From JAVBKX01 sp031553835 (GTDB taxonomy: Bacteria; Bacteroidota; Bacteroidia; Bacteroidales; Azobacteroidaceae): a DNA stretch of 64,000 nt. Under the pieces are notes generated by a model. That model did not search any database, had not been told where the DNA came from, and saw only the letters and a list, made by a program, of their open reading frames with translations. Positions within the stretch are counted from its first letter, which is position 1. Each line of letters begins with the position of its first letter. Below are positions 33,527-42,019 of this stretch, one piece after another. A program made the translations under genes and the position numbers. Where the stretch lies: the NCBI GenBank assembly GCA_031553835.1, contig JAVBKX010000016.1, forward strand, positions 1 to 64,000, read 5' to 3'.

Positions 33527-34705
33527 TTATGTTAAAAAATCGTTAGAAACATTTAATACCGGAGTAATTTTTGAAATTTTCTGTGCAATATCGAAATGCG
33601 ACGTACAATTTACGCGGCAATGACCGTTGCAGGAAGCGCAGGTAGTTGCCGGCAGATCGAGTTCCGCCAAAGTTTCTTTCGATAATGATGAAAATTTGTA
33701 ACCATAGGTGTACATGTAGGCTCGCATGATATCGGGAATCGGCAAATGTTCGGGACATTGCTCCAGGCATTTTCCGCAATTTTGACAATACAACAGATTT
33801 TCATTGCAAAGTCCGGCGATATAATTTTTTTCTTCGGCATTCAATTCAGGATGTCGGGCCGCTTCTAAACATTCGTCCAATTCTTCGAAATTAGAAAATC
33901 CCGGAATAATCGTTGTAATGTGTTCATTTTGCCAAGCCCATTTCAAACAGGCTTGAGCATTGATTTTCTTTTTACCGTCGGCATCTTCTACTCCGCCGGT
34001 CATGGTTTTCATAGCTACGAATCCAATTCCGGCTTTGGCCCCTTCTTCAATTAACTCATTTAGTTCCGGCAAAATGCCTAATGAGAAATTATAGCTGAGC
34101 AAAATGACATCGTATGCACCGGAATCAATTGCAGCACGGATTTGAGCCGGCTTATTGGCATGGGTGGAGAATCCGATAAAGCGGGTTTTTCCTTCTGCTT
34201 TAAATTTTTTCAGCATGGCAATGGCGCGTTCATCTGTTACTTCTTCAACGGAACCTAATGCATGGGCGTAGAAAATATCCACATAATCCATTTGCAGCCG
34301 GCGGAGACTGGTATTGAGTAGGTCTTCATATTCAGCTTCAAAATTGTCGGATAATGGGTATTTGAATTTGCCTTTAGTAGCAATGACAACAGATTCGCGC
34401 GGTTTTCCTTTGAATACATTTCCCACTAACTCTTCATTTTTGCCATTTTGATAGCCATGGGCAGTGTCAAAATGGATGATTCCTGAATTGTAAGCGGCGC
34501 GCAGTACGTTCGGATTATCGGCTCGCATTACTCCCTGACTGATAATCGGCAGTTCGATGCCCGTTTTCCCCAATATGCGGGTCGGGAATTTAATTTTTTT
34601 ATCGTCTTGTCTGACGGCTCCAATGGCAGTTCCCGGAACTAATATAGCTCCTGCTCCTGCAGTGGCCGAGATACGGAGAAAATTTCTTCGGTTGATATTA
34701 GCCAT
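33527..34705 (-). CDS. Aldo/keto reductase with twin-arginine leader and ferredoxin-type tail
   Basis: This 392-aa protein begins MANINRRNFLRISATAGAGAI, a twin-arginine (Tat) type signal. The AKR barrel (about 40-300) shows the tetrad residues Asp and Tyr in HFDTAHGYQNGKNEE, Lys in VIATKGKF and His in FYAHALGS. The C-terminal region has CQNCGKCLEQCP, a 4Fe-4S ferredoxin-like motif, and further Cys in CASCNGHCRVNC. The physiological substrate is unknown. Position and composition suggest an independent metabolic gene. The ATG at 34705 was chosen because it starts the Tat signal. Confidence 0.85.
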   Translation of the reverse strand: MANINRRNFLRISATAGAGAILVPGTAIGAVRQDDKKIKFPTRILGKTGIELPIISQGVMRADNPNVLRAAYNSGIIHFDTAHGYQNGKNEELVGNVFKGKPRESVVIATKGKFKYPLSDNFEAEYEDLLNTSLRRLQMDYVDIFYAHALGSVEEVTDERAIAMLKKFKAEGKTRFIGFSTHANKPAQIRAAIDSGAYDVILLSYNFSLGILPELNELIEEGAKAGIGFVAMKTMTGGVEDADGKKKINAQACLKWAWQNEHITTIIPGFSNFEELDECLEAARHPELNAEEKNYIAGLCNENLLYCQNCGKCLEQCPEHLPIPDIMRAYMYTYGYKFSSLSKETLAELDLPATTCASCNGHCRVNCTSHFDIAQKISKITPVLNVSNDFLT

Positions 34706-34794
34706 ACACAATGATATTAGATGGTTTAATTTGCTTGTATTGATTGCGCTAAGGTAAAGCAAATTGCATAAGTAAAGATATTATTTAATGATTT

Positions 34795-35430
34795 TTAACG
34801 TTGATGGAAATAGTTGCAATATTCTTTGATGCCGCATTCTTCGCAATGTGGTTTGCGTGCCGTGCATACATATCTTCCGTGCAGAATAAGCCAATGATGA
34901 GCAATTGCCAGAAGATGTCGCGGAATGTATTTGACTAATTCTTTTTCCGTTTCCAGCGGTGTTTTAGATTGGTTGGTCAATCCGATCCGGTTGGATACGC
35001 GGAAAACGTGTGTATCGACCGGCATGGCGGGGATGTCGAAAGCAACGGATGCCACGACATTGGCTGTTTTACGTCCGACGCCGGGCAATTTCATAAGATT
35101 TTCGATTGTATCCGGCACTTTTCCATTAAAATCGGCTACCAACATGCGCGCCATTTCTACTAAATGCCTGGCTTTGTTGTTGGGATAAGAAATACTTTTG
35201 ATATACTCGAATACCGTCTCGGGATTGGAGGCCGCCAATGTTTCCGGCTCCGGAAATGCCTGAAAAAATGCCGGAGTCGTCATGTTGACCCTTTTGTCGG
35301 TACATTGTGCGGAAAGAATGACAGCTACCAGTAATTCGTACGGATTATCGTAGTGTAATTCGGATGCGGCAATGGGACGGTTTTCCTGGAACCATTGGAT
35401 TACTTTAAGATATTTTTCTTTTTTTGTCAT
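34795..35430 (-). CDS. nth: Endonuclease III
   Basis: Nth removes oxidised pyrimidines and cleaves AP sites. The 211-aa protein has the helix-hairpin-helix LPGVGRKTANVV with the catalytic Lys, the catalytic Asp in PVDTHVFRV, and the 4Fe-4S ligands C-x6-C-x2-C-x5-C near the C-terminus (CTARKPHCEECGIKEYC). Its ATG overlaps the stop of the upstream HAD gene by 4 bases. Confidence 0.96.
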   Translation of the reverse strand: MTKKEKYLKVIQWFQENRPIAASELHYDNPYELLVAVILSAQCTDKRVNMTTPAFFQAFPEPETLAASNPETVFEYIKSISYPNNKARHLVEMARMLVADFNGKVPDTIENLMKLPGVGRKTANVVASVAFDIPAMPVDTHVFRVSNRIGLTNQSKTPLETEKELVKYIPRHLLAIAHHWLILHGRYVCTARKPHCEECGIKEYCNYFHQR

Positions 35431-36023
35431 TCAAATGCTTTATAAAAACCTTCATCGGCAAACTCAAGCATCGGTTTGTCTCCATTGCTGTCTCCGTATG
35501 CAATTAAATGATATTCGGAGCGATTGGGATAACGTCCGAGTATTCTGCGTATTTTTTCTTTTCCATGACAATTGGCCGATGCAAAACGACCGGTCAGCCG
35601 GTTGTTGGCGTCCACTTCGATTTGGGTGCACAGCAAGGAGGTAATACCCAGTTGGGTTGCAAACGGTAGCACCCAATTTTCAATGCTGGCGCTAACAATC
35701 ACTACTTCATGATCTTGATCGAGATGTTGGCAAATGGCTTCCCTCGCTTTAGGCCGGATCAGGTGTTGGTACATCAGTCCAAAGCGGTTGCTCCACTCGT
35801 TGAAATCGGAGCATGTCATTCCTTTGAAAAAATAGGAAAAAAGGAGTTGCTTGGCCTTCCAATTCGGATACCATTTTAATTTAAACGCGATTAATACAGG
35901 GCTGAATAATAATAATCCGGCTCCAAAGGCTAAAGGGCCTTTTACAAACCGGATAAATACCAACAGCGTATCTTTGGTGGTAATGGTTCCGTCGAAATCG
36001 AAAGCTGCTACAACCGGTTTCAT
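35427..36023 (-). CDS. HAD-IB family phosphatase
   Basis: This 198-aa HAD enzyme of the SerB-like IB subfamily has AFDFDGTITTKDTLL as motif I, VVIVSASIENW as motif II, a Lys after NCHGKEK, and AYGDSNGDKPML as motif IV. A hydrophobic helix (FGAGLLLFSPVLIAF) in the cap suggests an amphiphilic substrate. Directly upstream (one-base overlap) is a UbiA-type prenyltransferase of the decaprenyl-phosphate phosphoribosyltransferase type. In other bacteria HAD and UbiA domains of these types occur fused in one polypeptide. That suggests this phosphatase dephosphorylates the polyprenyl-phosphoribose product (inference). Confidence 0.82.
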   Translation of the reverse strand: MKPVVAAFDFDGTITTKDTLLVFIRFVKGPLAFGAGLLLFSPVLIAFKLKWYPNWKAKQLLFSYFFKGMTCSDFNEWSNRFGLMYQHLIRPKAREAICQHLDQDHEVVIVSASIENWVLPFATQLGITSLLCTQIEVDANNRLTGRFASANCHGKEKIRRILGRYPNRSEYHLIAYGDSNGDKPMLEFADEGFYKAFE

Positions 36024-36910
36024 TATATATAAATAATAAGGAGAAAAGAAACAATCCACGCAAGAATGCAGCCTTGTATCAAATGATCTTTGTATAAGAC
36101 TTCTGTGGGGCTGCCGCTTTTCATGTCAACAATTGTGATTTGCAGATAACGGATAATTCCTGTTAATACAAATAATGCTGTAATATAAACATAGCGGGTA
36201 CCCAATCGTTCTACTACCTCAGGTGAAACCGTGTACATAATATAGGCCATTAATGTGACCGAAGCTATAATGGTAAGGACCTGATTCATAAATTCCAGAT
36301 TGTAGCGATCGGTTTTCCTGCGAAGGATCACTCCGGAATTTTGGTAAATGACAACATCGTCGCGCCGTTTGGCAAATGCCAGAAATAAGGCCAAAAGAAA
36401 GGTCATGAGCACGATCCATTCGGACAGGAAAGTGTCGGAAACAACCCCTCCTACGAAAATCCGCAGTACAAAGCCGATGGCGATAATCATGACATCAACT
36501 ATGGTAAATTGTTTTAACTTGATGCAGTACGCGATATTCATTAAGCCATAGAGCCCAATCAATCCCATTGTGGCATATTTGTTTGCTCCGCCCCAGCACA
36601 ACAACAGGAGGAAGGAGACAAGCAGGCAACAAAACATGGTAATGTAAGCAGTGGAGATAGATATGGTGCCTGCAGCTATAGGGCGTTTGCTTTTCTTTGG
36701 ATGCAGTCTGTCTGCCTCCACATCATAAATGTCGTTGAAACAATAAATGGCGCTGGCAGTAAAAGAAAACGCGAAAAAGGCGATGACGCACGAAAATAAA
36801 GGGGCGGGATTTAATATATCCCCATTAAAGAACAGGGGCAAAAAGATAAATATATTTTTTGCCCATTGCTGAGGACGCAGTAATTTAATAAGAGATAAAG
36901 TTGAATTCAC
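36023..36910 (-). CDS. UbiA-family prenyltransferase, decaprenyl-phosphate phosphoribosyltransferase-like
   Basis: This 295-aa membrane protein has about eight to nine hydrophobic segments. The first acidic motif NDIYDVEADRLHPKKSKRP (residues about 59-77) contains the NDxxDxxxD site and the HPxKxxRP extension, which is typical of the branch that transfers phosphoribose to polyprenyl phosphate. A second polar loop (AFAKRRDDVV, then RKTDRYN) also fits this branch. The start codon is GTG at 36910; no ATG is available nearby and the family start (LIKLLRPQQWAKN) follows at once. It overlaps the HAD gene by one base. Confidence 0.85.
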   Translation of the reverse strand: MNSTLSLIKLLRPQQWAKNIFIFLPLFFNGDILNPAPLFSCVIAFFAFSFTASAIYCFNDIYDVEADRLHPKKSKRPIAAGTISISTAYITMFCCLLVSFLLLLCWGGANKYATMGLIGLYGLMNIAYCIKLKQFTIVDVMIIAIGFVLRIFVGGVVSDTFLSEWIVLMTFLLALFLAFAKRRDDVVIYQNSGVILRRKTDRYNLEFMNQVLTIIASVTLMAYIMYTVSPEVVERLGTRYVYITALFVLTGIIRYLQITIVDMKSGSPTEVLYKDHLIQGCILAWIVSFLLIIYI

Positions 36911-36928
36911 AAGGTTACATTTTTAGAG

Positions 36929-37948
36929 CTAATAAGCCGATTCAAATTGTCGCAGGAAACGGACATCATTCTCAGAAAATAGTCGTAAATCTTTGACCTG
37001 GTATTTGAGGTTGGTAATCCGTTCGATGCCCATTCCTAAAGCGTATCCGGTATATTGCTGGCTGTCGATGCCGCAGTTTTCAAGTACATTGGGATCCACC
37101 ATTCCGCAGCCGAGGATTTCCACCCATCCGGTATGTTTACAGAAAGGGCAGCCTTTTCCTCCGCAAAGATTACAACTGATATCCATTTCGGCGCTGGGTT
37201 CCGTAAAAGGAAAGAAAGAAGGCCGCAACCGGATTTTAGTGTCGGCTCCAAACATTTCTTTGGCAAAAAACATCAATACTTGTCTTAAATCGGCGAAAGA
37301 TACATTTTTGTCAATATATAATGCTTCGACTTGGTGGAAGAAACAATGCGCCCTGTATGAAATAGCTTCATTACGATAGACTCTTCCGGGGCAAATAATG
37401 CGGATAGGAGGTTGTGACTTTTCCATTACCCGGGTTTGCACAGACGAAGTATGGGTGCGGAGCAGAATGTCGGCGCCATGCATGGTGAAAAATGTATCCT
37501 GCATGTCACGGGCGGGATGGTCGTCGGCAAAATTCAAGGATGAAAATACATGCCAATCGTCTTCGATTTCAGGACCTTCTGCAATGCTGAATCCCAAACG
37601 GGCGAAAATATCGCATATTTCTTTTTTAACAATCGATAACGGATGCCGAGTTCCGACCTGATATGGATAAGCTGTGCGCGTCAAGTCAATCGAATAGTCT
37701 GTAACAGCAGAACTTTCGAGGCTTTCTTTTAATTCGTTCAGTTTATTTTGTACCTTATTTTTGAGATCGTTGAGCTTTTGTCCCAATTCTTTTTTTTGCT
37801 CGGCGGCGACATCACGGAAATCGTTCATTAGCGTGGACATTTCTCCCTTTTTGCTTAGAAACCGGATGCGAAGATTTTCCAGTTCTTCTTTATTTCCGGC
37901 CTTGATCTGCTCGATTTCCGCCGATAGTTTTTCTATTTTGCTAATCAT
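36929..37948 (-). CDS. pheS: Phenylalanyl-tRNA synthetase alpha subunit
   Basis: PheS is the catalytic subunit of the (alpha-beta)2 enzyme. The 339-aa protein has an N-terminal coiled-coil (about 1-85), motif 2 GRVYRNEAISYRAHCFFHQVE, and motif 3 GMGIERI near the C-terminus. An insert CNLCGGKGCPFCKHTGW with four Cys in two CxxC pairs is a feature of the Bacteroidetes form and may bind zinc. pheT is not adjacent. The ATG at 37948 starts the conserved coiled coil; the 8-codon upstream extension overlaps a -7-like box. Confidence 0.95.
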   Translation of the reverse strand: MISKIEKLSAEIEQIKAGNKEELENLRIRFLSKKGEMSTLMNDFRDVAAEQKKELGQKLNDLKNKVQNKLNELKESLESSAVTDYSIDLTRTAYPYQVGTRHPLSIVKKEICDIFARLGFSIAEGPEIEDDWHVFSSLNFADDHPARDMQDTFFTMHGADILLRTHTSSVQTRVMEKSQPPIRIICPGRVYRNEAISYRAHCFFHQVEALYIDKNVSFADLRQVLMFFAKEMFGADTKIRLRPSFFPFTEPSAEMDISCNLCGGKGCPFCKHTGWVEILGCGMVDPNVLENCGIDSQQYTGYALGMGIERITNLKYQVKDLRLFSENDVRFLRQFESAY

Positions 37949-37969
37949 AATTTTTGATGTTAGAAAGTG

Positions 37970-37977
37970 CAAATTTA
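37970..37977 (-). promoter_or_regulatory. -7-like box (TAAATTTG) for pheS
   Basis: The minus strand reads TAAATTTGCAC 22 bases upstream of the pheS ATG, matching TAnnTTTG. It lies just downstream of the rpmE2 terminator, consistent with an independent transcript. Confidence 0.55.
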
Positions 37978-37993
37978 AGGATTATTTTGCAAC

Positions 37994-38023
37994 AAAAAAA
38001 AGGCTGCTTTGCGGCAGCCTTTT
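37994..38023 (-). terminator. Rho-independent terminator of rpmE2
   Basis: On the minus strand, AAAAGGCTGC, a 6-base loop and GCAGCC form a GC-rich stem followed by a run of eight T. It starts 20 bases after the rpmE2 stop codon. Confidence 0.85.
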
Positions 38024-38042
38024 GAAGATTATGAAGGTTCGT

Positions 38043-38297
38043 TTATTTTTTTGCACGACTTCCGTAACGGCTCATGAACTTATCAACACGTCCTGCTGTA
38101 TCCACCAGTTTTTGTTTTCCTGTATAGAAAGGATGCGATGTGTTAGAAATTTCAACTTTTACCAACGGATAAGTTACTCCGTCGATTTCAATAGTTTCTC
38201 TCGCGTTGATAGTGGAACGTGTAATGAAAGTATCATCGTTCGACATATCTTTAAATACGACCGGACGGTAATTCTCCGGATGAAGTCCCTGTTTCAT
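38043..38297 (-). CDS. rpmE2: 50S ribosomal protein bL31, type B
   Basis: This 84-aa protein starts MKQGLHPENYRPVVFKD and contains ISNTSHPFYTGKQKLVDTAGRVDKF, the bL31 core. It has no Cys, so it is the zinc-independent (type B, YkgM-like) form, which here appears to be the normal ribosomal copy. It is divergent from fba, with its own -7-like box and terminator, so it is probably monocistronic. Confidence 0.96.
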   Translation of the reverse strand: MKQGLHPENYRPVVFKDMSNDDTFITRSTINARETIEIDGVTYPLVKVEISNTSHPFYTGKQKLVDTAGRVDKFMSRYGSRAKK

Positions 38298-38340
38298 TGT
38301 GAATTTATTTTTAGTTTGTTGTTTCTTTATTTTCAGCCTG

Positions 38341-38348
38341 CAAAATTA
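38341..38348 (-). promoter_or_regulatory. -7-like box (TAATTTTG) for rpmE2
   Basis: The minus strand reads TAATTTTGCAG 43 bases before the rpmE2 ATG. It shares the intergenic space with the fba promoter on the other strand. Confidence 0.5.
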
Positions 38349-38405
38349 TGTATTTTTTATGAAAGAAAAAAATTTCACGTCCTTTTTTATCTTGCAATCT
38401 TTTGT

Positions 38406-38413
38406 TACCTTTG
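38406..38413 (+). promoter_or_regulatory. -7 box (TACCTTTG) for fba
   Basis: TACCTTTGCGG lies 48 bases before the fba ATG and matches TAnnTTTG exactly. No canonical -33 element was found at 19-21 bases upstream. Confidence 0.6.
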
Positions 38414-38461
38414 CGGGGAAATTAAAGAAACGACTACGTTAAACAAATAAAATAATCTATC

Positions 38462-39454
38462 ATGGTAAGTTACAAAGAATTAGGTCTCGTAAACAGCAAA
38501 GAGATCTTTAAAAAAGCATTTGAAGGTAAATACGCCATTCCTGCTTTTAACTTCAATAATATGGAACAAATGCAAGCGATTATCCAGGCTTGTGTGGAAG
38601 AAAAATCTCCGGTAATCCTTCAGGTGTCCAGCGGCGCCCGTAAATATGCTAACCAGACGTTGTTGCGCTATATGGCTCAAGGTGCGGTAGAATATGCGAA
38701 AGAATTGGGCTGTAATATTCCTATCGTCCTTCACCTTGACCACGGCGATACTTTTGAACTTTGTAAAGATTGTATTGACATGGGATTCTCTTCTGTGATG
38801 ATCGATGGTTCGCATCATTCTTATGAAGACAATATCGCATTGACTCGCAAGGTGGTAGAATATGCTCACAAATACGATGTTACTGTTGAGGGCGAATTGG
38901 GTGTGTTGGCCGGTATCGAAGATGATGTGGTTGCAGAACATCATACCTATACTCAACCCGAAGAAGTACAAGACTTTGTAAGTAAAACAGGAGTGGATTC
39001 TCTGGCTATTTCCATCGGAACTTCCCATGGCGCTAATAAATTCAAACCTGAACAATGTACCCGCAATGCCGAAGGTGTTTTGGTGCCTCCTCCTTTGCGG
39101 TTTGATATTCTGGAAGCAATCGAAAAAATTATCCCGGGCTTCCCCATTGTATTACATGGCGCTTCTTCCGTTCCTCAAGATCAGGTAGCGATCATCAACA
39201 AATACGGCGGCGCATTGAAAGACGCTATCGGTATTCCCGAAGAACAATTGCGTAAAGCTGCTACTTCTGCTGTATGCAAAATCAATATCGACTCTGACGG
39301 ACGATTGGCTATGACGGCTGCTATTCGCGAAGTTTTTGCTAATCAACCGGCTGAATTTGATCCTCGCAAATATTTAGGTCCCGCTCGCGAAAACCTGAAA
39401 AAATTGTACAAACACAAATTGGTGAATGTATTGGGTAGCGCAGGTAAAGCGTAA
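38462..39454 (+). CDS. fba: Fructose-bisphosphate aldolase, class II
   Basis: Fba cleaves fructose 1,6-bisphosphate in glycolysis and forms it in gluconeogenesis. The 330-aa zinc enzyme has AFNFNNMEQMQAI, the catalytic Asp and zinc His in VLHLDHGDTFELC, VMIDGSHHSYEDN, VEGELGVLAGIEDD, and the phosphate-binding GTSHGANKF and LHGASSVP. Start and length are normal. It has its own promoter box and a strong terminator, so it is likely monocistronic. Confidence 0.96.
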   Translation: MVSYKELGLVNSKEIFKKAFEGKYAIPAFNFNNMEQMQAIIQACVEEKSPVILQVSSGARKYANQTLLRYMAQGAVEYAKELGCNIPIVLHLDHGDTFELCKDCIDMGFSSVMIDGSHHSYEDNIALTRKVVEYAHKYDVTVEGELGVLAGIEDDVVAEHHTYTQPEEVQDFVSKTGVDSLAISIGTSHGANKFKPEQCTRNAEGVLVPPPLRFDILEAIEKIIPGFPIVLHGASSVPQDQVAIINKYGGALKDAIGIPEEQLRKAATSAVCKINIDSDGRLAMTAAIREVFANQPAEFDPRKYLGPARENLKKLYKHKLVNVLGSAGKA

Positions 39455-39476
39455 AATTTACTGCTGACAACATAAT

Positions 39477-39516
39477 AAAAAAGTCCCGCTCTGGTTGAAG
39501 ATGCGGGACTTTTTTT
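39477..39516 (+). terminator. Rho-independent terminator of fba
   Basis: AAGTCCCGC (39481-39489) pairs with GCGGGACTT (39503-39511), extended by A/T pairs, followed by a T run. It starts about 23 bases after the fba stop. The loop contains TTG at 39495-39497, which is spaced 18 bases from the downstream -7 box. Confidence 0.9.
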
Positions 39517-39523
39517 ATCTTTG
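39516..39523 (+). promoter_or_regulatory. -7 box (TATCTTTG) for the OPT transporter, embedded at the fba terminator
   Basis: TATCTTTGCAG begins at the end of the terminator T run and lies 37 bases before the OPT ATG. With TTG at 39495-39497 in the terminator loop as -33 element, the spacing is 18 bases, close to the usual 19. Confidence 0.6.
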
Positions 39524-39560
39524 CAGATTATCACAAAATTTAAAGTCTAATTAAATATTT

Positions 39561-41594
39561 ATGGAAAACGGAAAGAAATTTATCCCTTTTGTATCTTCAG
39601 ATACTGATATGAAGGAATTTACGCTCCGGGCGTTGCTCATTGGATTGGTCTTGGCTGTAGTACTTGGAGCGGCCAATGCTTATCTTGGATTGAAAGCCGG
39701 AATGACAATTGCGGCAACTTATCCGGCTGCCGTAATCGGTATGGCTGTTTTGAAATTTTTCAAAGGAAGTATTTTAGAGGAAAATTTTACCCGGACGGTC
39801 GGTTCGATTGGAGAATCGGTTGCCGCCGGAGCGATTTTCACTTTACCTGCTTTTTACATTGCCGGAATTTGGTCGGGTGAAGAATTCAGTTCGTTAAGTT
39901 CTTATTTGACTGCTTCTTTTATTTTGTTGATCGGCGGAACATTGGGCGTGCTTTTTGTAGCGCTGCTTCGTCGGGTCATGGTGGAAGATAGAGATTTACC
40001 TTTTCCCGAAAGTGTGGCGGCAGCAGAAATTCATAAAACCGGACGCAGTGGTTCCGGAGGTTCCAAATATTTGTTTGGAGCCATGATTGTCGGCGCTTTG
40101 GTGAAGATTGCCGGTGAGTTCAAACTGTTTGCTACCGGATGGACCAGTTTTATTAAATCAGGGTTGGTCGGCATTACCGGTGGCGTCAGCAATCAGTCGG
40201 GTTTTGTACTCGCCGGACCAAATATTAGTCCGGCTTACTTTGGTGTTGGTTATATTATCGGCCCACGGTTGGCTTCATTGAATTTTGCCGGTTCGGTTAT
40301 GGCGTGGGGTTTGATGGTACCTATGTTTTTAATGCTTGCCGGAACAGGGTTTGTGCAAAATATTGCCGGAGCTCAGGTTGATATTAATACATTATCACCC
40401 GAATCGACCGGCGCCTGGTTGAGTGCAGCTACTATTATTTGGAAAGAAGTGGTTCGAATCATTGCTATTGGAGGAATGTTGGTGGCCGCTTGTTTCACCT
40501 TATATAATATGCGTGCCAGCCTGGCAACCGGATTGAAACGGTCGGTAGTCGATTTGAAAAAAGCGACTCAAGGAACCTCTCACGAAGTAGAACGCACAGA
40601 TAAAGATTTAAAATCGACCTGGATTTTAATCGGTATTTGTGTAGCGGCAGTATTGACGTTTATCCTTACCTACTTTGTTTTTCATACCGGTTTATTGATT
40701 GCGATAGCTTCGGCTACAGTGATGATTGTGCTGGCTTTCTTTTTTTCGGCAGTATCCGGTTATTTGGTGGGAATAATCGGCTCCAGCAATAATCCGGTGA
40801 GTGGATTGACTTTGACAGCTTTAGTGGTGACTGCGTTGATATTGGTAATGCTGGGAGTAGATAAAGAGCAAAACGGTGGAGTGGCTGCGGTGTTGGGTGT
40901 TGCCGCCATTGTTTGCGTTGCCGCTGCAGTAGGAGGGGAAATGTTTCAGGATTTGAAAGCCGGATATATTTTAGGCGGTACTCCCTGGCGGATGCAGATC
41001 GGCGATTTGATCGGAGTAGGTATTTCCGCTTTCGTCATGTTTGGCGTATTGATTATTCTGAATCAGGGAGATATCAATATGGGATTGAATAAAGGCTATG
41101 AGGGAGGATTCGGAAGTGCTGAATTGTCGGCCCCCCAAGCCGGTTTAATGGCTACATTGTCGCAGGGGATAGTAGGAGGTCAAATGGCTTGGGCTTTGAT
41201 TATTGCCGGAATGATTATGGGTTTTGCATTTATTTTGATGCAAGTGAAAAGCCCGATGTTGATTTTTGTGGGAATGTATTTGCCTTTTGCCACTGTTTGC
41301 GCCATTTTTGTGGGCGGATTGATCAAAGGTATATTGGATTTATATACCAAACAAAGGAACTATAATGAAGGTCAGTTGGCTGCCACTGAAAATACAGGAG
41401 TGTTGCTGGCTTCGGGATTGATAGCGGGAGAGGCTTTAATGGGGTTGTTGATAGCCATTTTTGCTATCTTCAATATTTTCTTCGAAAATATGCTCAAGAT
41501 TCAACATCCGAATTATTTGCTTGGTATTCTCATAATGGCGGTCATTGGTTATTTCTTAGTAAAAATTCCGTTGAGTAAAGCTGCCAAAAAATAA
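39561..41594 (+). CDS. OPT-family oligopeptide transporter
   Basis: This 677-aa inner-membrane protein has about 15 hydrophobic segments. The N-terminal region FTLRALLIGLVLAVVLGAANAYLGLKAGMTIAATYPAA is the OPT-family signature (NxYxGLKAGMT), and GSSNNPVSGLT in the middle is the conserved NPxxG loop. OPT carriers take up oligopeptides or metal chelates with protons. A PqqD-like gene starts 3 bases after the stop, suggesting coupled function. The substrate is not known. Confidence 0.92.
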   Translation: MENGKKFIPFVSSDTDMKEFTLRALLIGLVLAVVLGAANAYLGLKAGMTIAATYPAAVIGMAVLKFFKGSILEENFTRTVGSIGESVAAGAIFTLPAFYIAGIWSGEEFSSLSSYLTASFILLIGGTLGVLFVALLRRVMVEDRDLPFPESVAAAEIHKTGRSGSGGSKYLFGAMIVGALVKIAGEFKLFATGWTSFIKSGLVGITGGVSNQSGFVLAGPNISPAYFGVGYIIGPRLASLNFAGSVMAWGLMVPMFLMLAGTGFVQNIAGAQVDINTLSPESTGAWLSAATIIWKEVVRIIAIGGMLVAACFTLYNMRASLATGLKRSVVDLKKATQGTSHEVERTDKDLKSTWILIGICVAAVLTFILTYFVFHTGLLIAIASATVMIVLAFFFSAVSGYLVGIIGSSNNPVSGLTLTALVVTALILVMLGVDKEQNGGVAAVLGVAAIVCVAAAVGGEMFQDLKAGYILGGTPWRMQIGDLIGVGISAFVMFGVLIILNQGDINMGLNKGYEGGFGSAELSAPQAGLMATLSQGIVGGQMAWALIIAGMIMGFAFILMQVKSPMLIFVGMYLPFATVCAIFVGGLIKGILDLYTKQRNYNEGQLAATENTGVLLASGLIAGEALMGLLIAIFAIFNIFFENMLKIQHPNYLLGILIMAVIGYFLVKIPLSKAAKK

Positions 41595-41597
41595 TAT

Positions 41598-41951
41598 ATG
41601 TCAAAACAAAAACAAATAGTCAATTGGTTGGACTTGGTTCCGGTTGTAAAAGAAACAATCGGAACCAAATTCAATGACGAAGGATTGGCCTCCGTAGTCA
41701 TTCCCCGCTTTAATAAGCTATGGATGGCCAAACTTTTTTTGTCCAAACATAAAAAGAATGAAATTAACCTGCAATTGGATGCTAACGGAACTGCTGTCTG
41801 GAAAGAAATGAATGGGATCAAAAACGTTCGGGAAATTATCGAATCGTTGGCCACAGTAGGCGAGGGACAGGAAAAATTTGATGACCGAGTCGTTTTGTTT
41901 GTGCAAAATCTTTACCGGAATGGATTTATCCGGTTGCATCAAAGGATATGA
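41598..41951 (+). CDS. PqqD-family protein (RiPP recognition element-like fold)
   Basis: This 117-aa protein has the PqqD-like pattern: an N-terminal segment with LVPVVKETIGT, LQLDANGTAVWKEMNGIKNVREIIESLA, then a C-terminal winged-helix-like VVLFVQNLYRNGFIRL. PqqD-type domains recognise leader peptides in ribosomally made, modified peptides (RiPPs); many stand-alone copies have no known partner. It is probably translated with the OPT gene. No radical-SAM enzyme and no precursor peptide were seen nearby. Confidence 0.7.
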   Translation: MSKQKQIVNWLDLVPVVKETIGTKFNDEGLASVVIPRFNKLWMAKLFLSKHKKNEINLQLDANGTAVWKEMNGIKNVREIIESLATVGEGQEKFDDRVVLFVQNLYRNGFIRLHQRI

Positions 41952-42019
41952 AGGCGATTTTTACTTAGAAGAGTTTATCTCAACGCTATCCCAATGTTCT
42001 ATAATATGACAGCACTTTC

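Noticed and set aside
37761..38450. Open frame of 229 codons on the + strand
   Set aside because: It runs antisense through pheS, the rpmE2 terminator and rpmE2, and has a low-complexity, Phe/Ser-rich composition typical of an antisense shadow.
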